Part shown: positions 49,174 to 58,398 of the stretch, piece after piece
How the letters are laid out: every line of letters starts with the position of its first letter
How positions within the stretch are numbered: the stretch's first letter is position 1
Notes under the pieces: model-generated
Seen by the model: the letters and a program-made list of their open reading frames with translations, nothing else
Databases searched by the model: none
What the model was told of the DNA's origin: nothing
Translations under genes and position numbers: made by a program
Assembly: GCF_000238775.2 (NCBI RefSeq)
Contig: NZ_AFEJ02000005.1
Coordinates: 186,001-250,000, forward strand
DNA from: Acaryochloris sp. CCMEE 5410
Lineage (GTDB): Bacteria > Cyanobacteriota > Cyanobacteriia > Thermosynechococcales > Thermosynechococcaceae
Reading direction: 5' to 3'
DNA length: 64,000 bases

Positions 49174-49488
49174 ATGGAAAATGCACGACTAGCGAAGGGC
49201 ATCAACCAAGTGGACAAGCATGGTTTTCCAAAGCAAGTTAAGGATAAAGTCAACCGCAAACTAAAGGCTCGACACGAAAAAAAGAGCGTTTGGTTTGGTC
49301 TCGGTCTGTTCGGGTTAGTGGGGTGGTCAGTGGCTATTCCAACACTATTGGGGATTGCCATCGGGAGTTGGCTCGACAACCATGTCCCCAGCCGCTATTC
49401 GTGGACCTTAACCATGCTGGTGGTGGGGGTGGGCTTAGGGTGTCTTAACGCCTGGTATTGGATCAAAAAGGAAAGTCACCATGAGTGA
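49174..49488 (+). CDS. atpQ: N-ATPase AtpQ (AtpI-like) subunit
   Basis: 104 residues from the ATG at 49174. A charged N-terminal helix is followed by two membrane segments (SVWFGLGLFGLVGWSVAIP and WTLTMLVVGVGLGCLNAWYW). AtpQ-type proteins are specific to N-ATPase operons and probably help assembly of the c ring. The stop overlaps the antiporter start. Confidence 0.85.
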   Translation: MENARLAKGINQVDKHGFPKQVKDKVNRKLKARHEKKSVWFGLGLFGLVGWSVAIPTLLGIAIGSWLDNHVPSRYSWTLTMLVVGVGLGCLNAWYWIKKESHHE

Positions 49489-50710
49489 AACGATCCTCCT
49501 TTATTTAGTTTTACTCGTAGGGACAACAATTGTTCTTGCCATCCTTTTTAAAGCAGGGGCCGAGCGGCTAGGCATCCCTCCTTTAGTTGGATATTTATTG
49601 CTAGGTTTTGTTTTACAACTTCTGGATTTTCGAGGCTTTCTAGCTTCCGAAGTGGTGTTGGAGGCCTATAGTTTTTTAGCTGAATTAGGGATTATTTCTC
49701 TACTGTTCCGTGTGGGATTAGAATGCAATCTCACAGGATTATTGCGTCAGTTACCTCGAGCTTGCTTGCTCCTCGTCGGTGATGTGATTTGTAGTGGTTC
49801 ACTAGGTTTTATCACGGCCTATTTCCTTTTGAATTTATCTCTGGTTGCCAGCCTATTTATTGGCATTGCCTTGGTCGCAACCAGTGTTGGGATTTCAATT
49901 AGCGTTTGGCAAGATTCCCAGGCCCTTAATTCCGAAAATGGAGAGTTGTTACTAGATATTGCGGAAATGGATGATATTGCGGCCATCATCCTGATGTCTT
50001 TATTGTTCTCCCTTGCGCCTTCTTGGCAGCAGGGAACCACAATTAATTTTCTGCCGCTTTTGGAAACCATTATTGGGCCTTTTTGCTTAAAGGTGATAAT
50101 TTTTAGCACCTTCTGCTTGATCTTTTTTCGCTATATTGAGCAGCCCTTAACTCAATTTTTTGAGCGCATAGAACCGGCCCCCGATCCGATGCTGATGGTT
50201 GCCGGAACAGGCTTTGTTATTGCTGCAATAGCAGGGCTTTTAGGTTTCTCAGTTGCGGTTGGGGCCTTCTTTGCCGGACTGGCATTTAGCCGAGATCCTC
50301 ACGCGGTTAGAATCGATGCGTCTTTTGGCACACTCTACGAATTTTTTGTGCCGTTTTTCTTTATCAATATTGGTCTACAAATTCAATTTACAGGCCTAGC
50401 AACCACAGTTGGTATCAGCTTAGTCCTGCTCAGTGCTGCCCTGATTGGCAAACTCATGGGAGTCGGAGGATTGCTGCTCCTGACTCAAGGTGACCTTTCG
50501 AGTGCAACGTTACTCGGAATCAGTATGATGCCTCGCGCCGAAATTACGATGGTGATCCTGCAACGAGGACGTGACTTGGGCACTTGGGCCGTCTCTGCCC
50601 AGATATTTGCGGGTATGACCTTGGTTGCGATCGCAACCTGTATTATCGCGCCGATGCTGTTATATCCATTACTTAAGCAATGGCCCCAACTTCAGGAGGT
50701 TGAAGCATGA
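49481..50710 (+). CDS. CPA2-type Na+/H+ antiporter inside the N-ATPase operon
   Basis: 409 residues, about eleven membrane segments. GISISVWQDSQALNSENG resembles the CPA2 helix-4 region, and AEMDDIAAIIL carries a double-aspartate motif seen in electrogenic NapA/NhaA-type exchangers (electroneutral relatives have ND, Kef channels QD). No TrkA/RCK domain is attached, unlike Kef. It starts within the end of atpQ and its stop overlaps atpR (ATGA), so it is translated as part of the operon. It could convert proton gradient and Na+ gradient. Confidence 0.9.
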   Translation: MSETILLYLVLLVGTTIVLAILFKAGAERLGIPPLVGYLLLGFVLQLLDFRGFLASEVVLEAYSFLAELGIISLLFRVGLECNLTGLLRQLPRACLLLVGDVICSGSLGFITAYFLLNLSLVASLFIGIALVATSVGISISVWQDSQALNSENGELLLDIAEMDDIAAIILMSLLFSLAPSWQQGTTINFLPLLETIIGPFCLKVIIFSTFCLIFFRYIEQPLTQFFERIEPAPDPMLMVAGTGFVIAAIAGLLGFSVAVGAFFAGLAFSRDPHAVRIDASFGTLYEFFVPFFFINIGLQIQFTGLATTVGISLVLLSAALIGKLMGVGGLLLLTQGDLSSATLLGISMMPRAEITMVILQRGRDLGTWAVSAQIFAGMTLVAIATCIIAPMLLYPLLKQWPQLQEVEA

Positions 50711-51042
50711 ATAGTCATTCCCCTGCCCTATTCACCTCCTTAATTTTGGGGAGTAGCTTAGGACTCCTTTACTTCGGTGGACTATGGATCACGATTCTCC
50801 GGTTTAACCGCACCACTCAACCCATCCTGTTGATGTGGAGTAGTTTTCTACTCCGTCTTGGCGCAGTTTTAGGGGTGTTTCACCTCATCCTTCAGAACGG
50901 TATGAGCGATCATCTGCTGGCCCCTCTACTGTTGACATTTCTGGGATTTCTGGGGGCTCGAAATTTCTTAATTTCCAGAATTATTCCTCTGCCTAAAAAG
51001 ATCAAGAAGAGGAGAAAAGACGTTGTGAATTATGACTTATAA
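50707..51042 (+). CDS. atpR: N-ATPase AtpR subunit
   Basis: 111 residues with three membrane segments (LFTSLILGSSLGLLYFGGLW and two more) and the conserved arginine-bearing second helix (WSSFLLRLGAVLGVFHLI). AtpR is unique to N-ATPases and is proposed to contact the c ring through its arginines. It is coupled to the antiporter gene. The C-terminus is very basic. Confidence 0.88.
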   Translation: MNSHSPALFTSLILGSSLGLLYFGGLWITILRFNRTTQPILLMWSSFLLRLGAVLGVFHLILQNGMSDHLLAPLLLTFLGFLGARNFLISRIIPLPKKIKKRRKDVVNYDL

Positions 51043-51189
51043 GTTCTGTATTAATGAGTTTTTCTCAATACTCTGTATCGCAAAGAAGTTTGACCGAAAG
51101 GCTCAAACATAGCTTTCTCGACACTGCAAAACCCAGAATTTATTGTTGTTATCACTTTTTAAAGTTTCTTGGTATGGAGCCCAAATGTA

Positions 51190-51894
51190 ATGCATCTAAC
51201 ACCAGATCAAACCATTTTTTGGCAATGGGGGATGTTCTCTCTCAACGCCACGCTGATCTTCACTTGGCTCGTTATGGGGGTGTTGGTGGTTGGCTCATGG
51301 CTCGTGACCCGACACCTCTCTGCCTCGACCCAGATCTCCCGGGGACAAAACTTGTTGGAGGTCATTGTGTTGGGCATTAGAGATCAGATTCAAGAAATCA
51401 TTGACCAACCCGCAGACCCATACTTACCGTTTATCGGTACCTTATTTATCTTTATTGCCTTATCGAATCTGCTGAGTGTTATCCCCGGTTACCAACCGCC
51501 GACGGGGTCCTTGTCCACCACAACGGCTCTGGCACTTTGTGTCTTTTTCGCAGTTCCCCTCTATGGCGTTCAGAAGAAGGGTGTGCGGGGTTACTTACAG
51601 CAGTACTTGCAGCCTAACCCCATCATGCTGCCATTCAATATCATTGGGGATTTCTCCAGAATTGTGGCCCTAGCTGTCCGCCTGTTTGGCAATGTCATGA
51701 GTGGAACGATGATCGTCGGCATCCTACTGTCGGTCGCTCCCTTGTTTTTCCCAGTCATGATGCAGGTCTTGGGGCTCTTAACGGGCGTGATTCAAGCCTA
51801 TATTTTCGCCATTTTAGCCATGGTTTTCATTGCAGCGGCGAGTCAAGTGGATCAGCACAACTATCAAACAGACAGTGAGGTCTCCCATGGATAA
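51190..51894 (+). CDS. atpB: N-ATPase Fo a subunit
   Basis: 234 residues from the ATG at 51190. The essential arginine sits in IVALAVRLFGNVMSGTMIVG near the C-terminus, and ALSNLLSVIPGYQPPTGSL is a conserved a-subunit loop. It forms the two half-channels beside the c ring. Starts 148 nt after atpR and overlaps atpE. Confidence 0.93.
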   Translation: MHLTPDQTIFWQWGMFSLNATLIFTWLVMGVLVVGSWLVTRHLSASTQISRGQNLLEVIVLGIRDQIQEIIDQPADPYLPFIGTLFIFIALSNLLSVIPGYQPPTGSLSTTTALALCVFFAVPLYGVQKKGVRGYLQQYLQPNPIMLPFNIIGDFSRIVALAVRLFGNVMSGTMIVGILLSVAPLFFPVMMQVLGLLTGVIQAYIFAILAMVFIAAASQVDQHNYQTDSEVSHG

Positions 51895-52174
51895 TATTGC
51901 CCTTGTGGGCATGGCTTCGATTGTGATCTCTGGACTCACCATTGCCATTGGTTCCATCGGTCCAGCGTTGGGGGAAGGTCGTGCCTTATCCCAGGCACTA
52001 AGCGCCCTGGCACAACAACCCGATGAAGCCAATACCATCACCAGAGTGCTGTTTGTGGGGATGGCATTGGTCGAATCAACGGCCATTTACTGCTTTGTGA
52101 TTACATTAATTCTGATTTTTGCCAATCCATTTTGGACCTATGTGGTGGAGCAGGCCAGCACCAATGGAGGATAA
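51887..52174 (+). CDS. atpE: N-ATPase Fo c subunit with Na+ ligands
   Basis: 95 residues, two membrane helices. The outer helix is ALVESTAIYCFVITLILIF with the ion-carrying Glu63 followed by Ser64, Thr65 and Tyr68; the inner helix has Glu30 in ALGEGRALSQ where the Ilyobacter Na+ c subunit has Gln32. This ES-T-x-x-Y pattern is the known Na+-binding signature, so Na+ coupling is strongly suggested. It begins inside the atpB stop. Confidence 0.95.
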   Translation: MDNIALVGMASIVISGLTIAIGSIGPALGEGRALSQALSALAQQPDEANTITRVLFVGMALVESTAIYCFVITLILIFANPFWTYVVEQASTNGG

Positions 52175-52176
52175 CC

Positions 52177-52968
52177 ATGTTGATTGATCCACTTACTGTG
52201 GTGGCCCAAATCATTAATTTCCTGATTCTAGTGGCCTTACTCAGACGGTTTCTCTACACCCCGATCACTCAAGTGATGAAAAAGCGAGAACGGCTGATTG
52301 CTCAACAATTACAGGACGCTGCTCATCAGCAAGAAGTCGCTCAGCAAGAAGCTGAACGGTGGCGTCAGTTGCAGCAATCCTTAGAACATCGCCAAGCCTC
52401 GTTATTAACCCAAGCGCAAGACGCAGCAGACGAACATCGACATCAGTTGTTGCAGCAAATTCGGGACGAAGTTGATAGTACCCAAACTCAATGGAGAGAG
52501 GCCGTCAAGCGTGAGCGCCGCGTGTTTCTAAGTGTCCTACAGCAGCGGGCAGGACAGCAGCTAGCTGCAACCCTTCGATGTATTCTTCAAGATTTGGCAA
52601 GCGCCAATTTAGAGCAACAAATCGCGGAGGCTTTTATTACTCGCCTCAACCATTTACCTTTCTCAGAGCAAGAGGTGCTGGAAACATCCTTATCCAATGC
52701 AAGGGGACAGGAACTCGTTATTTCCAGTACATTTCCAATGCCGGAAGACCGCAAAGCCCAAATTCTTGCGGTCCTCCATCAGCACGCTCCTGCGATGGAA
52801 TCGAGTGTTTACCAGTTTGTAACCATTCCAGACTTGATTTGTGGGATTGAACTCAAGATTCCAGGATATAAGCTGGCTTGGACGATCGAGCAATATCTTG
52901 AGCAGTTGGAGGTGAAGTTAAATCAGGTATGGGATGGCATGGAAAAATCATGGGTTGAGCAGGGGTAG
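52177..52968 (+). CDS. atpF: N-ATPase Fo b subunit, long form
   Basis: 263 residues from the ATG at 52177 (GGAGG upstream, start 3 nt after atpE). An N-terminal membrane helix (VVAQIINFLILVALLRRFLY) precedes a long coiled coil rich in Gln and Arg, then a globular C-terminal domain (residues 160-263). No separate delta subunit is encoded in the operon, and the C-terminal domain may stand in for it, as proposed for N-ATPases. Confidence 0.9.
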   Translation: MLIDPLTVVAQIINFLILVALLRRFLYTPITQVMKKRERLIAQQLQDAAHQQEVAQQEAERWRQLQQSLEHRQASLLTQAQDAADEHRHQLLQQIRDEVDSTQTQWREAVKRERRVFLSVLQQRAGQQLAATLRCILQDLASANLEQQIAEAFITRLNHLPFSEQEVLETSLSNARGQELVISSTFPMPEDRKAQILAVLHQHAPAMESSVYQFVTIPDLICGIELKIPGYKLAWTIEQYLEQLEVKLNQVWDGMEKSWVEQG

Positions 52969-52971
52969 ACC

Positions 52972-54513
52972 ATGGAGGCTCCCAAACTCGATATTTTGAA
53001 ACCTGTACTCCAACACATCTTTGCGGCCTTTGATCAGGTGGAAGGTCAGTATCCATTCGAGTTGCAGAGTCAGGAAATTGGCATTGTGACTTCTTTAGGT
53101 CATGGTATTGCCCGAGCGACTGGCCTGTTGCAGGTGCAATCGGAGGAGTTAGTCAAATTTCCCGGCGATCGGATGGGGCTAGCCTTCAACTTAGATCCAG
53201 ATGAGGTGGGTTTGATTTTGTTGGATGATGGACATTCCCTGAAGGCAGGGTGTGAGGTCCAGCGCACAGGCCGGGTTTTGGATGTCCCTGTAGGAGAGGG
53301 TTTACTGGGTCGAGTCGTGGATGCAACCGGTCGTCCGTTGGATCAACGAGGATTAGTGACTGCGCAAGAACGACGCCCCGTTGAACGGGAGGCTCCTGCC
53401 ATCATGGACCGGGCTCCTGTAACCGTGCCCCTTCAGACAGGCATTAAGGCCATTGATGCTCTTATTCCTATTGGTCGGGGACAGCGGGAACTGATTGTTG
53501 GTGATCGGCAAACGGGAAAAACTGCGATTGCCGTCGATACGATTCTCAACCAAAAAGATCAGGATGTGATTTGTGTGTATTGCGCCATTGGTCAGCGCAG
53601 TTCTGCCGTGGCCAAGCTAATTGCTGAGCTTCGCAATCGTGGGGCGATGGACTACTGCATTGTCGTGGTAGCGGAGGGGGAAGCCTCACCCGGCCTGCAA
53701 TATATCACCCCCTATGCTGCGACCACGATGGCAGAGTACTTTATGGAACAAGGGCAAGATGTGTTGATTGTTTATGACGATCTGATTCAACATGCCCGAG
53801 CCTATCGTGAGCTATCACTTCTATTGCGCCGCCCGCCGGGACGAGAAGCCTTTCCAGGTGATATTTTTTATATTCATGCTCGGCTGCTGGAGCGGGCGAC
53901 GTGCCTGCGGCCTGAGTTAGGGGGAGGCTCTCTAACGGCGTTGCCCATTGTCGAGACGGAAGCCCAAAATCTATCGGCCTATATCCCCACGAACTTAGTC
54001 TCAATTACAGATGGACAAATCTATCTCACCCCTGATTTGTTTCAAAAGGGAATATTCCCTGCCGTTGATGTGGGCAAATCGGTTTCCCGAGTCGGAGGCA
54101 AAGCCCAGCTTCCTGCTTACCGAGATGTTGCGGGCGATTTACGACTGTCCTACACGCAGTTTGAAGAATTGGAATCTTTTGCTCGGTTTGGAACCCGTTT
54201 AGAAGAATCCACTCGGCAATCTTTAGAGCGAGGTCGTCGGGTGCGTGAAGTGCTGCAACAACCTCAATTTCAGCCTTTACCCGTTGCAGAGCAAATTGCT
54301 GTAATGCTAGCGGTTACCCAAGGACAGTTTGATCTCGTGCCCATTGAGCAAGTGTCCCAAGCCCAACAGCTTATAGGAGAAGCGATACGACGGGAGCTAC
54401 CGAATATTTGCGATCGCATCCAGAATGCAGGGCAGTTAAGTGAAACGGATCGGGAGACGTTGCTGAACTGGATCGCCAACCACATATTAAAGGACTCAGA
54501 CAATGAGTTGTAA
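52972..54513 (+). CDS. atpA: N-ATPase F1 alpha subunit
   Basis: 513 residues. P-loop [27 protein letters not shown]-like [20 protein letters not shown], and Walker [31 protein letters not shown]. It is the non-catalytic nucleotide-binding subunit that alternates with AtpD. AtpF ends three nucleotides upstream. Confidence 0.96.
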   Translation: MEAPKLDILKPVLQHIFAAFDQVEGQYPFELQSQEIGIVTSLGHGIARATGLLQVQSEELVKFPGDRMGLAFNLDPDEVGLILLDDGHSLKAGCEVQRTGRVLDVPVGEGLLGRVVDATGRPLDQRGLVTAQERRPVEREAPAIMDRAPVTVPLQTGIKAIDALIPIGRGQRELIVGDRQTGKTAIAVDTILNQKDQDVICVYCAIGQRSSAVAKLIAELRNRGAMDYCIVVVAEGEASPGLQYITPYAATTMAEYFMEQGQDVLIVYDDLIQHARAYRELSLLLRRPPGREAFPGDIFYIHARLLERATCLRPELGGGSLTALPIVETEAQNLSAYIPTNLVSITDGQIYLTPDLFQKGIFPAVDVGKSVSRVGGKAQLPAYRDVAGDLRLSYTQFEELESFARFGTRLEESTRQSLERGRRVREVLQQPQFQPLPVAEQIAVMLAVTQGQFDLVPIEQVSQAQQLIGEAIRRELPNICDRIQNAGQLSETDRETLLNWIANHILKDSDNEL

Positions 54514-54607
54514 TGACTAAATCTAAAGGCCTGCTCTATGCCCTGAAGCCCATCCATTGATGATGTCTGCAATAACCAGTCAACATTCATACCCGGCCAT
54601 TAACATC

Positions 54608-55486
54608 ATGCAAACCCTAGAAACCCTTAAGCGAAAAATTGCCAGCACTCAGGAGTTGCAGACCGTTGCTAAAACGATGAAAGCTCTAGCCGCCGCCAAT
54701 ATCCGTCAGTATGAACAGGCTGCCAATGCCCTTCAGCACTACCGCCAGACCTTGGCGATGGCGATACAAATTCTCCGAATAAATTATCCGGATACGTTAA
54801 CTCACCTGAGACCCCGTGCGCACCCTCGTTTGGGAATAGTGATTTTCGGTTCGGATCAGGGGATGTGTGGTCGCTTCAATGAGCAGTTGTCAGAGATGGT
54901 GATTCAGCACCTAGAGCAGCACTCTTCTCAGGGTGGGCAACCCCTTCTGTTAGGGATGGGAGCCCGAATTTGCGATAGCATCATTGATCAAGGTTACGCC
55001 ATTGAGCGATATCTTTCGGTTCCAGCCTCAGTTGACGGCATCACATCTAAGGTCCAAACGATCGTTGTCCAGCTTGAACAATGGCGTAACCAATGTCAGG
55101 TAGACCAAATTTGGGTGTTCCATAATCAACCCATCCGTGGTCATACCAGTACCCCCCACCGACAACAGCTCTTTCCCCTTGAATCTGACCGTGATCGCTC
55201 CTCCTCCTGGTCGACTCGCTGTCGTCCAATGGTCTTTCTGAGTCGGGAGAGATTGTTCTCAGCCATATTTCGGCAGCATTTTTTTGTTGCCCTATACCAA
55301 GCCTGCGCTGAGTCCCTAGCCAGTGAAAATGCCAGTCGCTTGACCTCAATGCAGTTAGCGCAAACCAATATTGCTGAACATTTGATGGAGCTACAAGCTG
55401 CTTTTCAACAGCAACGCCAAACAAAAATCACGGAAGAGTTGCTGGATATCGTGTCAGGCTTTGAGGCCCTTAACCAATCCCACTAG
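54608..55486 (+). CDS. atpG: N-ATPase F1 gamma subunit
   Basis: 292 residues from the ATG at 54608. MQTLETLKRKIASTQELQTV at the N-terminus and the C-terminal helix ASRLTSMQLAQTNIAEHLM-type pair form the rotor shaft, with GIVIFGSDQGMCGRFNEQL in the globular part. Closes the operon. An in-frame start at 54557 is less likely. It ends at 55486, overlapping by four bases the end of the convergent DUF3122-like gene. Confidence 0.93.
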   Translation: MQTLETLKRKIASTQELQTVAKTMKALAAANIRQYEQAANALQHYRQTLAMAIQILRINYPDTLTHLRPRAHPRLGIVIFGSDQGMCGRFNEQLSEMVIQHLEQHSSQGGQPLLLGMGARICDSIIDQGYAIERYLSVPASVDGITSKVQTIVVQLEQWRNQCQVDQIWVFHNQPIRGHTSTPHRQQLFPLESDRDRSSSWSTRCRPMVFLSRERLFSAIFRQHFFVALYQACAESLASENASRLTSMQLAQTNIAEHLMELQAAFQQQRQTKITEELLDIVSGFEALNQSH

Positions 55487-56067
55487 TGGCTCAAGGCAGG
55501 GGCCGCGAGCGGTTCACAAAGGATATCTGCACAAGTTGCCACCGTTTGCCACTCTTGCACCACTTGAGTGGGGACTTCAACTTTAATGAACTTCATCCCT
55601 TTTGTCGGAATCAACAGGTAAAGAGCAGCGTCTAACTTAGGCACAACGGGTTGGAGATTATACTGGGCAACATTGGGGCCAGGGAGGAGTTCAGTATACA
55701 AAGACTCTGGGAGATTCTTCACTTTTACAGTTTTTCCTTGAGACGTGACCAGGGTAAGAGGCAGAGAATGATCGATATCTACAAAGCCAGGGCAGCCAGC
55801 TAGCATCAGGTCAATCTTAGGGGGGCTAGCAATGCCCACATGCTTGGATGCGACGACTAACCAATCATTCCCTTGTTGATCGAGTAGATGTTGTCGAGAT
55901 TGATAGAGCATCTGACCTTGTGCTTCTCTTGTCATGCTCACGTCTGCGATCGCAGATGAACTGATCCCATTGCCCATATTGGTCAAGAGCAGCAGCACTA
56001 AGGTACTGATCATTAACAACAACAATAGATTTCTACGAATCCAAACTCTCATTTGTCTATTCCTCAA
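55483..56067 (-). CDS. DUF3122-like exported protein
   Basis: 194 residues with a signal peptide or anchor (NLLLLLMISTLVLLLLTNMG). The mature part (EAQGQMLYQSRQHLLDQQG, then DWLVVASKHVG) resembles the cyanobacterial DUF3122 family, which is exported and of unknown function. It is convergent with atpG and probably acts in the periplasm or thylakoid lumen. Family assignment is moderate. Confidence 0.6.
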   Translation of the reverse strand: MRNRQMRVWIRRNLLLLLMISTLVLLLLTNMGNGISSSAIADVSMTREAQGQMLYQSRQHLLDQQGNDWLVVASKHVGIASPPKIDLMLAGCPGFVDIDHSLPLTLVTSQGKTVKVKNLPESLYTELLPGPNVAQYNLQPVVPKLDAALYLLIPTKGMKFIKVEVPTQVVQEWQTVATCADILCEPLAAPALSH

Positions 56068-56259
56068 TTTATATGGATGTAGAGGGTTATGAATGAGGTT
56101 GATAGTGGACCTTAGAAAATCTCACAAGAGTATTGCCAGCAACGCTCTAACAACATACGCTGCTGTTCAATTTCACATTTCCTGACATAGCAACGTTCCA
56201 ACAGCTCTCTGTCATAAGTGTGGGAAAACATCATGGGATTTAGGATGGATTTAGGCTTA

Positions 56260-57563
56260 AGGCGGCTTCCATGAAACTTACTACCCTAAGATCGGTTGGA
56301 TAAGGATATCCCATTTAGGCAAAAGTGGATTGCGTTTTAAGCGATCTTCAATGGATCGCATTGCTTTTTTTGTGAGTGAGATACCTTTTTCATAAGTCCT
56401 AAGACTTAACTTAACGACAGGAGATAAGCCTTTCCAGGTCATACTTCGAGCCCATAGCAGCATCGTGAGTACATCGGTAAGCTTGGCTCCATTCCAGTGC
56501 TTTTCGAGAATTCCCCAACAGCGCTCAATGGGATTGTACTTGCTGTGATAAGGCGGATAGTAGAGCAGATGAATAGGGATGCCAATCTCGTCTGAGAACG
56601 CTACCATTCGCTTGAGGAACTGAGTCCGAACCCCGCTACTTTCAGGGCCATTATCGATTTTGAGCTGGATTTTGTGAGTCTGCTGTTGCTGCTGAGGGGT
56701 GAGTTCTTTCCACCACTCTTGGAGCGTATCAACAATGAAGTCACTAGTTTTATAGGAATTACCGAAAATCAAGTACAACTGGGCACTATCCTCATCGACA
56801 ATTCCACAGGGAATGTAATGCTCTTCCGTAAAATCATGATCACTGGCTTGGTTGTCACCTCGGGTTTGCCCTCCGCGCGCGAAATCACCAATATTCACGG
56901 TGGCTTTACAATCCATGCTCAGGCGTTTGACGCCTGCTCCTTGCTGGTCGTTGGCTTGGATGTTGTCAAAAATGGCATCTGTTTCTGGGATTTTTTTTTA
57001 GGTTTGGCTTTAACCACAGGACGCAGACGATAGCCCATCCGGTTCAAAATAAGGGCCATTGTGCTCGGAGCAGGGATTTGTTCTTCAGGATATCCCTGCT
57101 CTTTGAGTTGCTCGATGGCTGCTGCTGCTGTTAAGCGAGTATAAGCAATCGTTGTCAGAAAACTGGGGTCCTGTTGGGCATGGATCTCGGCGATTTCATG
57201 CAAGGCTTCTGCCGCATTTGGAAAGCGCTCTTCCCAACGCTTTGTGCCACCGAAACCGGCTTGGGCTCCAATACAAGTCATTCCGGTCCGTTTCTCTTCC
57301 AGTCCTAAGGCAACATTATTTCGTCCCCAGCCAAAGACCCTCTCAGTACATCGGGGACTCCCCCCGCAGTATTTCAGAGCCATCTCTGCCTGAAAACTAC
57401 GTCGTTTTGCTCCCAGGAGAATGGAGGATGCCAGTCGCAAATCCTCGATTTGGGATGCACTGAGTTGAGGTTCCGGTGGGCACAGATCCAAGTCTTTGTT
57501 CCTTACTTTGTGAGTACATGAGTACATCTTACGTGAAGGTAATAAGTTTCATGGAAGCCGCCT
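56260..57563 (-). mobile_element. ISAzo13-like element
   Basis: 1304 bp with terminal inverted repeats beginning AGGCGGCTTCCATGAAACTTA at the left end and its complement, with a C/T mismatch, at the right end (56260 and 57563). No clear target duplication was found at the flanks. It carries one transposase gene on the minus strand in two frames. Confidence 0.82.
56281..57527 (-). CDS. ISAzo13-family transposase in two frames across an A9 run
   Basis: The first frame (57527-56919) has the N-terminal AEMALKYCGGSPRCTERVFG region. The second, from about 56990 to 56281, carries IPETDAIFDNIQANDQQ, CKATVNIGDFARGG and KIDNGPESSGVRTQFLKRM with the catalytic aspartate, then YYPPYHSKYNPIERCWGILE with the catalytic Glu. 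The frames meet at nine A residues (CCT AAA AAA AAA TCC), where a -1 shift restores KIPETD and a protein of about 415 residues. Either programmed slippage or a homopolymer mutation. Confidence 0.82.
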
Positions 57564-57691
57564 AAATAGAGGCTGATTCAGGTAGAGCCAAACCATCATC
57601 ACCAACCTCGTGAAGGAATGCTTTGGTTTCATCGGCTTACGACCTCCAATGTTTCATTGTGCTGAATGAAGCCAAATGAGCTTCAGAATCC

Positions 57692-58138
57692 TTAACTCAT
57701 AGCAGCATGGCTGCGCTCATAAGTCACTCGAAAGCTCGGGTGGACTTTTCCTTGAATATGATTCCAGTATTTTGAGGGATCTACCTTAAGGTGAATCTCT
57801 GATGTCGCCCGACCGAGCATACTTTGCTGGCGGTGCTTAATAATCCGATGATGATCCATCATTAACCACCGGGCTTCTTCAGCGACCGACACCCAATCAT
57901 CTCCAACTGTCTCAGTTTGGTTTACCCTTTGTGATTGAGGCATATCAGTCGGTGATTCACCAGCATGATACGCCACACCACGGTAGGTGAGATCAGCACT
58001 GATTGGGGGGACAGGGGGCTCCTGCAGCTCTCGGCGTCGGTAACTTAATCCACGATATTTCCCTACGCCAGCACTGTGGCCATAGTTAACCACTGGAGGA
58101 CGATAGTCGTAATCAATGCCTCTATAGGTCAGTTTCAT
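57692..58138 (-). CDS. DUF4278 protein with two repeat units
   Basis: 148 residues. MKLTYRGIDYDY at the start and LTYRGVAYHAGE near residue 50 are the DUF4278 repeat, with KYRGLSYRRR between them. DUF4278 is nearly restricted to cyanobacteria and has no assigned function. Soluble. It lies between the ISAzo13-like element and the response regulator. Confidence 0.88.
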   Translation of the reverse strand: MKLTYRGIDYDYRPPVVNYGHSAGVGKYRGLSYRRRELQEPPVPPISADLTYRGVAYHAGESPTDMPQSQRVNQTETVGDDWVSVAEEARWLMMDHHRIIKHRQQSMLGRATSEIHLKVDPSKYWNHIQGKVHPSFRVTYERSHAAMS

Positions 58139-58197
58139 GGTCTTTTCTCCTTTAAGAAGTTCCCGATACCTCTTACTTAAAATCTATTGCGAGGGTC

Positions 58198-58247
58198 TGA
58201 GGAGCTTGTGAAGAATGGTTGACAACTCAATCTTCACAAGCTCCTCA
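58198..58247. terminator. Perfect 17-bp hairpin before the response regulator
   Basis: TGAGGAGCTTGTGAAGA (58198-58214) pairs with TCTTCACAAGCTCCTCA (58231-58247), loop 16 nt. It lies in the divergent spacer between the DUF4278 gene and the regulator at 58399. No T tract; it may be a leader structure or an operator. Confidence 0.55.
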
Positions 58248-58398
58248 AATTCGGAGAGCTGGATCAATCGGATGGATAAAGGGGTTGGGCAAATACCCTT
58301 CAATAAGTGTTGTTCTCCGAACGGTGGCTAGTCCGATTTACCGTTACCCTGAAGAATAAGGACTGAATCCGTCACCTCAGCTCCCTAGGAGGATTACA

